Shown one piece after another: positions 12,701 through 22,257 of a DNA stretch of 64,000 nucleotides. The stretch is taken from NCBI GenBank assembly GCA_036768485.1, contig JAVLUZ010000154.1, forward strand, positions 25,471,637 to 25,535,636, written 5' to 3'. How positions within the stretch are numbered: position 1 is the first letter of the stretch; each line of letters begins with the position of its first letter. A program made the translations under genes and the position numbers. The DNA comes from Mermis nigrescens (lineage: Eukaryota > Nematoda > Enoplea > Mermithida > Mermithidae). The notes under the pieces were generated by a model. It was given only the letters and a program-made list of their open reading frames with translations. It made no database searches and was not told where the DNA came from.

Positions 12701-14553
12701 AAAAATGGTCTGCTATACCTTCAAAACTTTTGGATTCTGCACCAGAAATTTAATATACCTTTCTGTGCAGTCTGATATAAAACGGGCACCGGTGGCTGAA
12801 CAACGAATGACTCGCCCATCGGATAAGCCTGATAATAATACTTGCGGAAAATGACGTCATTTTTAATTCTGAGCAAACAATTAGATTGCACGACATAGAT
12901 GTCTTTGAGACAAGATTTTAAGTCATTATCCAATATATCTAGCAGTTCTTTGTGCGACAAACTGTCGAAGCAAGAGGCCAGATCCGCCTTGACCAGATAA
13001 AGCTTAGATCTAAGATCACCAATGAGGCTTTCCCCCTTCGTAGCCCAATTTGCCAAAAATGAGCCAAATATTTTACGCATGTTCCAAAAATCGCCCCTCA
13101 AGCCGCCCATCAACGATTCGTTCGTGGAACAAACGTGATGCAGTATGGAAAGATGGACTTTTAAATTAGTGTTCATTTTTTCCAGCTCATTACGACGATA
13201 GCCCGTTCGATTAATCAAAATTGTCCTAAAACCGCCAAATTTAGGCAATGGCCGCAGCGAAAAAACGCCGAAATGAAATTTCTTGCATAAATCGACGTTC
13301 GATTTGCTTTTGGCTTTTCGCAAAACGCCAATTTGGACCAAATACGCGGGCAATTTGCGCAGGACTCGCTTCCAGACCGATTTTCGATAAAAAACCAACC
13401 GATTTTTATGCATTTGACTGTCAGTCATGTAAAACGAACGCTTCAGTAAATGAATGACAAATTTTAAGAGCCATTGAATCAGGCTATGCGAAATTGCGTG
13501 CTTTTTCGAATGGCCAATGGCCAGCTTGTGCAACCAACGACAATTTTTCATTTTAAAACACTCCGAGAAGCATCGCAAATTAAATTTGTCGCTTTTTCTT
13601 CCGTCTATGATATATTTCCGGATATTTTCGATGAACCGCCGAAGATTGCTTTCGCCCAACAGTTTTTTGGGTATTAATTTGGCCAGTAATCGTTCCACGT
13701 AAGCTTCTACTCGATGCTGAGGAACGTATTGCCCAGAAAGGTCAGAGAGGTCATTATTTAAATTTCCCGTCGATATGTCGTTAGCGGTAGGGCAATAATA
13801 ATTTAGCAGGCCACTAATAGGAGCTTTGGCGTGCGATTTAGCTAATTTCCGAACATCGACTCGCAGATCATCGATTCTACTTTCGTGCAACCCGTTCAGA
13901 GTGGTCCCAAAAATATTTCTGAGCAATTTCGGAATATCGATATTTTCATCTTCCGACGCAATACATTTGTACCTCTTGCTCGCGAAATTCTCGCACATAC
14001 TGTTATCGTACAAAATTCGCTTTACACTGAATTCTTTCTTGTTTACAACCAGCCATTTGTTTTGCGTTTGTTTAAAAATGCGGGGTTTCGCGACTAATTC
14101 GTCGGCGCATCGTTTTTGCCAACGCGTTTTCGACAAATCGACTCCGCATATTTGAACGTATATCGAATCGTTTACTAGGGTAAATATGTCAAATTCGGAT
14201 AATATCGCCTTGAACGCCTTGGCACCCAAAATTTGATACAAGGCGTACCAGCTCACGTAATTGAACTCATTTTTATCCAATATGGCGTTTTTATTATTTC
14301 TAAGCGTTTCGAGGTTCAGTTCGATTGCGCGCACATCTTGATAAAACTGGTTTTTGGAATAGCTATTTCTACAAAAAGCGTTCACTGTAGTGATTGAGCG
14401 ACCCGACCAATCCCGATCGCATGCACAGAACACACAGCATTTTCGAATAGTTTTTAAATGCTTACAACGCTGCAACGCTTTTCTGACACTTTTGCTATCA
14501 AAGAGAGCCACGAGGCTGATACAATTTGAATAGTACAATTTTAGTACGTCCAT
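278..14553 (-). CDS. TERT: Telomerase reverse transcriptase, join of three exons
   Basis: Catalytic subunit of telomerase; copies the telomerase RNA template onto chromosome ends in the nucleus. Exons in transcript order are 14553-12759, 11107-10853 and 711 down to 278 (or a donor at 309). Both introns have GT-AG borders and matching phase 1, giving about 827 residues to the stop. Visible parts: TEN-like N-terminus (1 to about 150, with FTLVNDSIYVQICG matching the family), CP-like segment near 178-216, QFP region 276-345, T motif 373-394 (NRLVFYRKSVW), motif 1 at 431-448 (LRPLPKFGGFR), motif A with D524 (VKADLASCFD), motif B' 654-659 (GVAQGS), motif C D694-D695 (HIDDF) and motif E 753-759 (WCGVLFD). 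The first ATG is at 14553; an upstream TTG is not used because the TEN homology begins right at MDVLKLYY. The family C-terminal extension is missing from the window. The T motif and QFP separate it from retrotransposon and group II intron reverse transcriptases. Confidence 0.95.
1341..1528. repeat. Degenerate GGTTCC tandem array
   Basis: Repeated 'cggttccggttcc' hexamer units with variants, interrupted by a short unique piece. Related units recur at 3325-3345 and 3735-3815. Similar hexamer arrays sit near the ends of some hAT elements, but no duplication could be assigned here. The 72-residue ORF across it is only translated repeat. Confidence 0.7.
2461..2715 (+). mobile_element. hAT-type MITE, exact 8-bp TSD
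   Basis: Begins cacacatgggcgtgggggtt and ends gctgcccacctatg. It is flanked on both sides by GACAGCAC (2453-2460 and 2716-2723). The ends form an imperfect inverted repeat (CACAYSTGGGCGTG against CATANGTGGGCAGC). No coding capacity. Confidence 0.88.
3262..3830. repeat. GGTTCC-rich element interrupted by older-family repeat
   Basis: Bases 3325-3345 and 3735-3815 carry 'cggttccggttcc' units. Between them (3345-3735) lies a copy of the dispersed family with core 'atggcgcgaagcgccaaaaa', which looks inserted into the GGTTCC element. Bases 3890-3965 carry 'gccccggcgccggggcc', related to the ends of the 15282 element. Confidence 0.55.
3999..4744. mobile_element. Inverted-repeat element, CGGTACYGCACTAA termini
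   Basis: Left end cggtactgcactaaaatgg and the reverse complement of the right end (gtatacctttattagtgcggtaccg) match. A longer relative with the same type of ends is at 29177-30365. The interior shares blocks with it ('cgagttttagcgcggaaac'). The ORF at 4492-4698 (68 residues) inside has no recognised similarity. Confidence 0.6.
5084..5329 (-). mobile_element. hAT-type MITE, exact 8-bp TSD
   Basis: Same family as 2461-2715 in reverse orientation: starts catacatgggcagcacc, ends cacgcccatgtgtg. Flanked by GACATAAG on both sides (5076-5083, 5330-5337). Confidence 0.88.
5480..5625 (+). repeat. Partial MITE, shorter subfamily
   Basis: Contains 'ccagaattctatttttag' and ends 'ttgctgtccatgtatgc', like the shorter variants at 38811 and 42062. 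No duplication was found, so it is probably truncated. Confidence 0.55.
5980..6226 (-). mobile_element. hAT-type MITE, exact 8-bp TSD
   Basis: Reverse copy, starts cataggtggtcagcaacgg and ends in tgtgtg. Flanked by CTCCCGGC (5972-5979, 6227-6234). Confidence 0.82.
6539..6795 (-). mobile_element. hAT-type MITE, TSD not preserved
   Basis: Starts cataggtgggcggcaccaat, ends cgcccaggtgtg. The left flank TAATACAC and right flank ATCCAAAC do not match, so the copy may be rearranged or recombined. Confidence 0.75.
7383..7607 (-). mobile_element. hAT-type MITE, 7/8 TSD
   Basis: Starts catacgtgggcagcag, ends cgcccaggtgtg. Flanks are CCACTTAT and CCACTTAC. Confidence 0.82.
7895..8290 (+). repeat. Older dispersed family, gcgcgaagcgc core
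   Basis: Order of blocks: 'gggaattctggaggg', 'aaagtgccttt', 'tttctagaacataaaaacg', 'tatggcgcggagcgtcg', then 'aaaacgcttgaaaagg' and a C-run tail. Other copies are near 3345, 10405, 27476, 44370 and 47325. Diverged, and no clear termini found. Confidence 0.65.
8395..8700. repeat. Fragments of older dispersed family
   Basis: Contains 'cggcgcttcgcgccgg' and 'aggcgcttggcgccg' palindromic cores with surrounding AT-rich sequence. Related to the 17499-19708 element and the gcgcgaagcgc family. Confidence 0.45.
8985..9195 (-). repeat. Older dispersed family, reverse fragment
   Basis: Reverse-orientation copy with 'aaaaaggtgctttttaagcg' and 'caaaagtgccaaattttagg' blocks matching 3530-3680 on the other strand. 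Confidence 0.55.
9278..9743. mobile_element. Hairpin MITE with long inverted repeats
   Basis: The left arm from about 9278 (gggatctag...cagcgtttttagccgatc) reads back as the right arm to 9743 (gatcggctaaaaaacgctg...ctagatccc). Both arms include the 'agctacagtaacc' and 'aaggagatagctat' blocks, and continue to 'ttgattaacttacggtgtaa'. Arms are about 150 bases around a short unique loop. Confidence 0.75.
9745..9840. repeat. Dispersed 'tgtacaaagact' repeat
   Basis: The block 'tgcatgtacaaaatgtac' plus 'aaagacttttggggacc' recurs at 11478-11530 and 11785-11870 with a similar order ('gtgcaaaaaacactgcc' at the end). It lies in both TERT introns. Nature unknown. Confidence 0.5.
10405..10805 (+). repeat. 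Older dispersed family copy
   Basis: Contains 'taaagtgccttttggac', 'atcatttttcggcgtttctg', 'aaaacgccttttctaag' and ends near 'agatcatgtacg'. Lies just 3' of TERT exon 2 on the opposite strand. Confidence 0.6.
10853..11107 (-). CDS. TERT: TERT exon 2: motif B'
   Basis: Acceptor CCTTCCATTTAG at 11108, then TT, which with the exon 1 G makes Val599. It encodes residues 600-683, including VVIS near the end of the fingers insertion and KFYLRRKGVAQGS of motif B' (G654, Q657, G658, S659), then VLLCNLYLEKLQ. The donor GGCG|GTTAGT leaves phase 1, matching exon 3. The residues LMPKFGG run straight into exon 3 LLMRHIDDF, with no gap against known TERTs. Confidence 0.93.
11108..12758 (-). other. TERT: TERT intron 1 (1651 bases)
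   Basis: Donor AAAG|GTATAT at 12758, acceptor ATTTAG at 11108, phase 1. It holds fragments of the gcgcgaagcgc family (11630-11700, 12170-12480), 'tgtacaaagact' repeats (11478-11530, 11785-11870) and AT-rich sequence. The small plus-strand ORF at 11850-12062 overlaps repeat and is not supported. Confidence 0.88.
12759..14553 (-). CDS. TERT: TERT exon 1: TEN, RNA-binding domain, motifs 1 and A
   Basis: One long exon of 598 codons plus one base. Residues 1-150 match the TEN domain (LYYSNCISLVALF at 6-18, then SIYVQICGVDL at 130-140). KRILYDNS at 178-185 corresponds to the CP region. Residues 276-345 match QFP (YVERLLAKLIPKKLLG, RFIENIRKYI). The T motif is 373-394. Motif 1 is 431-448. Motif A ends in catalytic D524. 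The linker between TEN and the RNA-binding domain is much shorter than in vertebrates. The open frame continues 12 codons past the donor, which explains the longer raw ORF. Plus-strand ORFs across 13248-14155 are antisense shadows. Confidence 0.95.
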
Positions 14554-15281
14554 AGCACACGTAATATTGATTTTCTTATTCAAAGCGTGAAAAGCCCATC
14601 CAATAAAGCCTTTATATGTCGAACTGAAAGATAACGTACAAGTTTCAAGATTAATTGATAACCGGCATTAAGTTAATTGGTGATAAATAATTTAAAAAAG
14701 AGACGAATGATCAACAATAGTAGCCGTAATAAAAACGAAAATACAGACTTTCCAGATAAATGTAATGATTTCTATGAACGGCGATAGTCTTAATCGACTA
14801 TGTAAAAACAAAAATTAAAAGTACTCGCAAGCGAAATATTCGCTTTTTATTGACAAAAGAATAAAATGCCCGCCTACAACTGCAAAGGAAAAAACTAAAG
14901 TGAGCTTTGAACATAGAAAAATCCTATACACGTTGGTGTATAAAGATTAATATTATATTATATTATAACATTATATCATATTTTTTCTTCGTTTTACAGC
15001 AGTTCAGCCAGTCAACATTCGAAAAAATGTAAGATAAGTGCTTGATAAGCTAACTGCTACTGTCGACTACCCAGGTTCATTTTAAATTTATCCATCAATC
15101 AATATTTTTATACTGTGAATTTTCAAACTAATTGTACAGGAGACAACTTCTAATAATATTTGGTCGAAATGGCAGAAAATGGCAAAAAAAGCACCTAAAA
15201 TGGCCTAGAAACGCAAGTTCTTGCCAGAAAAAGGAGGTGAAAATTTTTTTCGAAGTATTTTAAATTTTGAAGGGTATAAAT
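14554..15281. other. Region upstream of TERT
   Basis: AT-rich sequence that should contain the TERT promoter and 5' UTR. A 'tatattatattata' run lies near 14955. No convincing core promoter element or other gene is visible. Confidence 0.4.
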
Positions 15282-16136
15282 TAGAGCTGTGCCGGGGCCG
15301 CCTTTTTGCCGGGGCCGGGGCCGGGGCCGGGGCCGGGGCCGGGGCCGGGGCCTGGCCGGGGCAAAAATAGCGTGCTTTACCATGCTCATAGTACGACCCT
15401 GCCCTACCCCTTATATGTACCTATGCATATATTCTTGCTTGTAGATATGCACGTCAAGCGTTAATATTTGTTGGGATTACAAGATATAACAGAACATGGG
15501 CATTGGGGGATCTAGACCCCCAGAATTCACATTCTCCCCCCCCCCGAAAAATCCGCTAGACACCCAGAAATTGATTTTCAGAATTTTTCTGTTTCTCTGC
15601 GGTTTTTTGATGCTAATGGATAGCTCTCATTGAGAAACGCGAGGAAACGGTGTTTTTTTCGCTCTACCATATATTATCAGGCACTTTTTGACTTTGAAAA
15701 ATTTTGGACCCCTAAAATTTTTGAGCTGCCCATGTATGGATTTAACTCCTCTGACTTGGATGCGTTTTTCAATGAGCTTTGAGCTTTACTTTGCACTTTT
15801 TTAGGCTTATTATTCTATTTGTTCTGATAGACGTAGCTGTCTGCTACCAAGCAAGCTGGAAATGCTCGTCTATATGAATTGCAATTTAAAATAAGTCAAT
15901 TTTGATTATTAACTAGAAATTTGCACCAATCTGACATAGCGAAATAAAGATTTGAATTAGCAAGATCTGTGGTTTGCTTGAAATTGAGTTTGAAGGTAAA
16001 TCTACTCAAAACATTATCAATTTTCTACATTAAAATCAACTCTAATATTGGCCCCGGCCCCGGTGCCGGGGCCAGCCTGCCCGGCTAGGCCCCGGTGCCG
16101 GGGCCGGGGCCGGGGCCTGGCCCCGGCACAGCTCTA
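15282..16136. mobile_element. hAT-type element with CCGGGG-array ends
   Basis: Begins tagagctgtgccggggccg and ends cggcacagctcta, an inverted repeat. It is flanked by GTATAAAT on both sides (15274-15281, 16137-16144), which fits the hAT nTnnnnAn pattern. Next to the left end is a tandem CCGGGG array (15309-15360). The right end has a matching inverted CCGGGG array (16050-16130). A G/C-run MITE is nested at 15491-15738. No transposase ORF. Confidence 0.85.
15491..15738 (+). mobile_element. hAT-type MITE nested in 15282 element
   Basis: Diverged copy from agaacatgggcattggggga to ctgcccatgtatg. Flanks are GATATAAC and GATTTAAC (7/8). Confidence 0.72.
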
Positions 16137-16144
16137 GTATAAAT

Positions 16145-17498
16145 CGCCAGGCTCCTACTGCGGTCATGTGTGGTGTGTAGAACACCTAACTGGAAAAATG
16201 GACAATTTTCTCCAAAAATATGCCCAATGGAGGTCAAAATATGATGAAAATTTTCTGCAAATTACTTTAGAATGATAAGGAACTCACGTATTTATGACAG
16301 CTTATGAGGCAACTTTGGCGCAAACAGATGTCTTAACCCCTGACCAGACCATCTGATTGACCACCACCTCCCAAGACGGCCATAATGTGTATGCATCCGT
16401 GGTCCAATCTACCCTCTTATCCGAGATTGCTTCCCTAAATAGAAAAGCGGAAGCTGACAGAGGAAATAGAATAGGCCAGTAGGTAAATAAAGATCAAAGA
16501 AATAAAAAAAGCACTTGCGTAGATTAGGGGTACGGCAAAACTTTTCAAATTTTCGATGTTATAAAGCAAATTCTTATATGGTGATGACGACTCTTGACGA
16601 GCATGATATCCATTTTTATCACAAACCAGTAGTTTTCGAAAAATTTAAACTTCATTATTTTTTGATTTTTGATATTTTCACTTTTTCCTTTTTTTGTAGA
16701 AAGTTTCTTTGGTTAGATTTAGACTAGATAGCCCTTGAATTCTGCTCAGCGGATCCATATTGATATCAGGCAAAAAACAAAACTTCAAAAATTGGCCATG
16801 TTATAACTAGGTATAAGACAAAAAATGGAAATAAAGTAAAAAGATCACAAATTCGAGGGAAAAAATTGAAATTCTATTTTTAGAAATTAATAGACTGCAA
16901 CTGAAATGGATGCCATATTCGCGATCAGCGTAGTAGCACTTACCATATTCAACTAAATTTTGGAAAAATTTGAAAAAATTTTCGTACCCCCTCACATAAG
17001 TGCCAAGGTAATGTATTCTGGAAACTGGTTAAAAAGTGAGTTTTGCAGAAGAAACAGCATCACAGCGTAGCACCTAGCCAGGAGCTTTATAGGTAATAAG
17101 CAGTCGTCAAAAAAAAATTCAAAGGACTCTCAATCTAAAAAAAGCATAGGAGTAGCCAGGATATTCGCCAGGGGGATCCAAAAAAAAAATTTTCAATTAA
17201 AAAACTCATAAAAACGGCCGGAGTCTTAAATAACATGTTTTTGGGCTTGTCACATCGTTCTGCATTATTTAAGCAATAAAAAAATTTGAAATGTTTTCAC
17301 CATTTTGGCAGAAAAATGCTTATTATGCGCGCAAGGCGCTAAGTTTTTTGACTTCTGCAATAAAATGATAGAAACTGCCAAAAGATGAAATCGGCGCAAA
17401 GCGCCAACTTTTTCGATTTTACGTTGCAGAACAGCGTCATGCAAAGATATTGCTCAGTTCTTAAGCATGTCAAAATTTTCCACAGGAAGAGGGAAATC
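16145..17498. other. Intergenic, no gene seen
   Basis: AT-rich sequence with scattered short repeats. ORFs at 16515-16727 and 16807-16995 are short, of low complexity and without recognised similarity. Confidence 0.5.
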
Positions 17499-19708
17499 AC
17501 CGTTTTTTTCACATTTGAGGGTTTTTGTGAACCAAAATTTCGATATGTGGAAAAAATTTTGGGCTTGGTTCACATTGTGGAAAATTTTTGTAATGCAAGC
17601 ATGCATTCCAGAAGGGTAAAATTCCAAAATTATCTAGCGCTTCGCGCCAAAATGATTTATTTTAAAATTTTTTGATGTTTTTATATTGATGTTCTTGGCG
17701 CGCCGCGCCAATTGCAGTACTTTTATCGACAAATTGCGCCAAAACTTCACTGTAATTAAAAATCCTCATCTACTGAACAGATTTGGTCAATTTTGGTAAT
17801 GCAAAAATGCGTGTTAGAGAGCCAAAACGTCAAATTTTTCGACGTTTCGCATCGGATTGATTTAATGTTATACTTGTTATTGATGTTTAGGCCGCACCAT
17901 GCCGATCACAGAACTTTTATAAACAACTTGTTCTAGAACTATAATAAGATTGGAAATCCTCAATATTTGTATTGTATTTGTATAAAGTTTTTGACAATTT
18001 TTGGAATGCAAAAATGCGTTTCAGAGAGGTAAAATATCAAACTTTTCCGGCGCTTCGCGCCGAATCGATTTAATTTTATTACTTGTTATTGATGTTCAGG
18101 CCGCGCCGGCTTCGGCCAATTTCGTAATGCAAAAATGCGTTTTCGAGAGCCAAAATTTTAAATTTTCCGGCGCTTGGCGCCAGATTGATTCAAATCTGCA
18201 TTTGTTATTGATGTTAAGGCCGTGCCGCGCCGATCACTGCACTTTCATCAACAGAGCTTGTTCTAGAACTTCTCATGTGATTGAAAATTCTTATCTTCTG
18301 CGCGGATTTTTGGACAATTTTTGTAATGCGAAAATGCTCTTTATAGGTAAAATTTCGAAAATTTACCGACGCTTCGCGCCAAATTGATTTGATTTAATTA
18401 GTTTCTATCGATGTTTAGGCCGCGCCGTGCCAAGTGCAGCAATTTTATTGCAAAAAATGCATTTTAGAGGTACAATTTCGAAATTTTCCTGGCGCTTTGC
18501 GTCATTTCGATAAATTATCGAGTTTTTGATCTTCAACGAGACTCCAGAAATCGGCCAAAGTGCACTAGTGAAGGTCTGAAAATGCAGTTCCAATAGAACA
18601 TATTACTGATCCTTATATTCATTGCAGTACACTAAATTTACAATGACAAAATGTTCAAAAACTCGTTTTGGGTCTCACCATTTTATGTAGGACGGACTTT
18701 CTGCATAAAAACATCGGTTTTTCAGCATGAGCGTTCAATTTTTAGACGTTTTCCAGATACCCAAACATGTGAACCGAAATTTGAAATGGGAAAAAATTTT
18801 GGGTATGCTTCACATTGTCAACCGAATCGCTAGGAAAAAACGGTGGGGGACTGACTTCGCCAGTGTAGGAAAGAGACAAAAATTGTGCCTGATGTCAGAT
18901 CCTACTCAGTAAAATCAACTCCAGTATAGAAAAACCCTCTGTCTGTCGATTGAACAGCACTTTTTTAGTGGTGTTACGAATTCCGTTTTTTCGTCGACCG
19001 GCGTTCCTTGATCACCGTTTTTTCCCAGCGATTTGGTTGACATAATAGACCAGACCTAAAATTTTTCAACTTTTTCCACACTTTTTTCACGTTTTCTGAG
19101 AGGTCTAAAAACGTTAAAAATAGTGCGCCAGTGCTAAAAAATCAGTGTTTTTCAAGTAGAAAATCCTATGTACACATGTAATAGCGGTCTTTGATGCACT
19201 TTTTGTATGAAAATTCCGCGCTCTACTAGAAATATCACGATCAATATACGTTATTTCTGTTTAAACTTGAATTTCCTACCTTCAGTAAAGCATTTTAGCC
19301 AATTCTGAAGTCGCTTATGACAATAAAAACTAGGTATGATTTATCAAATGGCGCGAAGCGCCAGAAAATTTTGAAATTTTAGCTCTCTAAAACGCACTTT
19401 AGCAATACAAAAACTAGCCTAATCCGTGCAGACGATAAGGATTTTCAATTATAGTGAAGTTCAAGACTAGATTGTCGATAAAAATGCTGCAATTGGCGCG
19501 GCGCGTCTTTACGATTAATTACAAAACAAGAATTAAATCAATCCGGCGCAAAGCGCCGGGAAATTTTTCGAAGTTTCACTTCTCTAAAACGCATTCTAAC
19601 ATTACATAAATTTTCCACAAATGCCAACCAAGCCCAAAAAATTTTTTCATTTCCCAAAATTCTGGTTGACAGATAGACCAAAAAGCGGAGAAAAAAACGG
19701 TGCCCCGT
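17499..19708. mobile_element. Inverted element with cgcttcgcgcc repeat arms
   Basis: The left end (caccgttttttt, then 'aaaattttgggcttggttc', 'tgtggaaaatttttgtaatg') reappears inverted at the right end (to 19708, 'aaaaaaacggtg'). The left arm carries about six diverged units with cores near 17637, 17843, 18048, 18169, 18369 and 18488, plus 'ttgttattgatgtt' blocks. The right arm carries two inverted units near 19349 and 19544. No ORF of note. Unit spacing varies (about 120-210 bases). Confidence 0.65.
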
Positions 19709-19952
19709 GGCAACCATTATTTAATCTTAAATACAGTAATCTTACTAATTATTTGCTTTGTGCTATCAGTTGAGCTAACGATGCAACATTGTTTGCTGAA
19801 AGAAATTGTTTACACTGCATGTTGTCTGAATATTTAGATAAACTGGCAGAACTGTAGCAGAATATTACGGCTTAGATTGTTACGGCAGTTTATTAGACTT
19901 GTTACACATGTAACGCAAAGCACATCCATAATATTAATTTCGAGTTGTGTGT

Positions 19953-19990
<38 letters not shown>

Positions 19991-20864
19991 CAAAAAAAGT
20001 TTTTACTGGATAATTTTGTGATACTTATATTTTCACTCAATGGGTATTCTCGAGCGCTAATTACAATTTTTTGATTAAAATGGCTCGATCGGACTCCTGA
20101 AAGCCGGAAACTACGGATTGATGTAAAAGATTTTGGTAGCTCTAGCCGCTTATGCAATTTCCGCAGGGTAAAATTTTAAAGCCACCCTAGATCAACTTTT
20201 TATGCGCTATCGACTGGTGTAAACGACTTTACACTCACAGTGTAAACTAATAAGATGCCTTAAGAAAAACGTAATTTACGAGTGTATTTTATTGAATATC
20301 TCAAATCGCAGCGGATAAATTTTTTTAAACTTTTCACCAATTATTGGATATCTTATGACTGACCTTACTGTAGAATTTTAAGAAAAATTCACGGATTGGT
20401 TTTTGAGATACGGGAGCCCAAAGGTACCCTATGCATAGCGTAAAATTTAGGTTTTTGTCTTTTTGCAGAAGCACAGATTGACTGTTGCTTCCAAAATTTG
20501 GCACCTGGGGTTTCTGGGACCGCTGATTCCATATTCGCTACTTTAAATATACGATCTGGCATCATAAAACATGTATGAGACGGGCTGAAAGGAAATCACG
20601 TACGGGTACTTACACCCATGATTAATCACTGAAAAAGAGCTTGCACCAAGTCAAAATTTTTGACCTTGTAAACCAGCGCGCGTGAAATTTAATGCGAAGC
20701 AATCGAAAGCGGCAAACATGCGGCTTTTGAAAGAAAGCAGCAAACATGCGGCTTTCGGAAATACAAATTCAAATGTTTTTGCTTCTAGCGGCTAATTTAA
20801 TATGCAACTTTTTGCATTTGTTTACAATGAGGGCAAAGTTGAACATTGTACAAAGTTGAACCCG
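19709..20864. other. Intergenic with TG microsatellite
   Basis: No gene seen. A (TG)n run spans about 19955-19987. The minus-strand ORF across it (107 residues) is not supported. Confidence 0.55.
19955..19987. repeat. (TG)n microsatellite
   Basis: Uninterrupted dinucleotide repeat of about 16 units. Confidence 0.95.
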
Positions 20865-21075
20865 ATGCTATAAGATAGGACGTGATACAACATACTCAAT
20901 GCTATACAATAGGTCGTGATGTAACATACCCCATGCTATACAATAGGACGTGATATAACATGCCCCATGCTATAAGATAGGACGTGATATAACATACCCA
21001 GTGTTACAGGATAGGACGTGATATAATATACCCCATGCTACAAGATAGGACGTGATATACCATACCCAGTGCTGT
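20865..21075. repeat. 34-bp minisatellite, about six units
   Basis: Unit of the form atgctataagataggacgtg followed by atataacatacccc, repeated with substitutions. The next stretch (21107-21460) holds irregular copies of 'catcccaaaacatcaaaaa' at roughly 60-80 base spacing. Confidence 0.85.
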
Positions 21076-21106
21076 AACATATCCTGTGTTGTAAGATTGG
21101 TGTCCC

Positions 21107-21460
21107 AAAACATCAAAAATATGGTTTGCACCAAAAGAATCTTTAAACATCCCAAAACATCAAAAAGGTTTTGACCAAAAAAATTTTTTTAATATTTCAA
21201 AACGTTAAAAACATGGTTATGATCAAACAAAATTTTTAAACATCCCAAACCATCTAAGGGTATAATTTCCAGAACATCCCAGAACATCAAAAATATGATC
21301 TAGGATAAAGAATTCTCAGAACCATTCTATAACGTCAGAAATATGGATTTAATCAAAGAAATGGTTGACAAAAGACAGTTTTAAAAAATTCAAAAAATAC
21401 AATATGTTTTTACCAACAATTTTTTTAGAAATATCCCAAAAACATCAAAAGTCTCGAAAA
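21107..21460. repeat. Degenerate tandem 'cccaaaacatcaaaaa' repeats
   Basis: At least six diverged occurrences of 'catcccaaaacatcaaaaa'. It is adjacent to the 34-bp minisatellite, but the unit differs. Confidence 0.65.
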
Positions 21461-21707
21461 ATAGAAAAATACAAGACATCACAATCCTATACAGCTATCA
21501 TGCCTAAGTTTAGCCAGGGCAACGCCGGGCAGCTCAGCTAGATATAAAAAAATATAAAAACCGCTCGCCGATCCATTGCAGAGTCATTCAATTTTTTATA
21601 CTAATTACTGGTTAAGATATTATTTGTTTACAAACACTTTAGCAGATGGGGCAGCGAAGCGCCCCATTTGCTAGTTAAACATTATTTTGAAGAATTTAAA
21701 GCAGCTA

Positions 21708-22254
21708 TAGTCTGTTTCATTTATCCGAGAGCTTTTTCAGCAAATGTTTTCGGAGCATACAGTAACCCCCTTCTTTCTTGTTTACTGTAGGTCGCTAGAT
21801 CTAACTATAGCTATGTAGTAAAGACGGGTTTTTCAACAACATTTTGCGGCATAATTTATTCTCGTCTTCCAGCAGATCAATTAACTCTGATAAAAATCGC
21901 GCATTCATCACATCCTGAGTCGACACTTTAAACACAATCGACTACGATGCTAAGAAACGGCGTAAAACTGCCGCATAGCTTAGTGGCAAAACCTCTTGAT
22001 TGTAGTCGAAGCTAACCCGGGTTCGATTCTAGCCGATAGCTTTTTGTTTAGCGCACTTACTGTAGTATGTCCCAGCACTGATTAAATGCCTAAATCAAAT
22101 TTATTTGGGCGCATTAGTGCATTAAAAATGGAAGAATTCTAACCACTCGCCCTCACTGAGCTGATCTGCTGGAGTACAGTAATTCGTCTTGTTTAGCTTA
22201 CTGTAGCCCTTAAAAGAATTGACTAAAAAGCTCTCGAATAAATGAAACAGACTA
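21708..22254. mobile_element. MITE with TA duplication (Tc1/mariner-like)
   Basis: Left end tagtctgtttcatttatccg then agagcttttt; the right end is its near-perfect inverse (cagacta). A TA dinucleotide lies on each side (21706-21707, 22255-22256). It contains two 'tactgtag/ctacagta' style motifs and a tRNA-like segment. No transposase. Confidence 0.75.
21970..22040 (+). pseudogene. tRNA-like sequence (degenerate)
   Basis: Has an A-box-like 'tagcttagtggc' and a perfect B-box-like 'ggttcgattc' about 40 bases later, at tRNA spacing. The acceptor and T stems do not pair well, so it is a pseudogene or a tRNA-derived internal promoter captured in the MITE, not a working tRNA. Confidence 0.4.
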
Positions 22255-22257
22255 TAG

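Noticed and set aside
13248..14155. Plus-strand ORFs inside TERT exon 1
   Set aside because: Antisense shadows of a long real exon; no independent coding signal.
12721..14583. Retrotransposon or group II intron reverse transcriptase
   Set aside because: QFP region, T motif (NRLVFYRKSVW) and motif E WCG are specific to TERT. No endonuclease, integrase, maturase or target duplication is present.
21970..22040. Functional tRNA gene
   Set aside because: Acceptor and T stems do not pair; kept only as a tRNA-like pseudogene.
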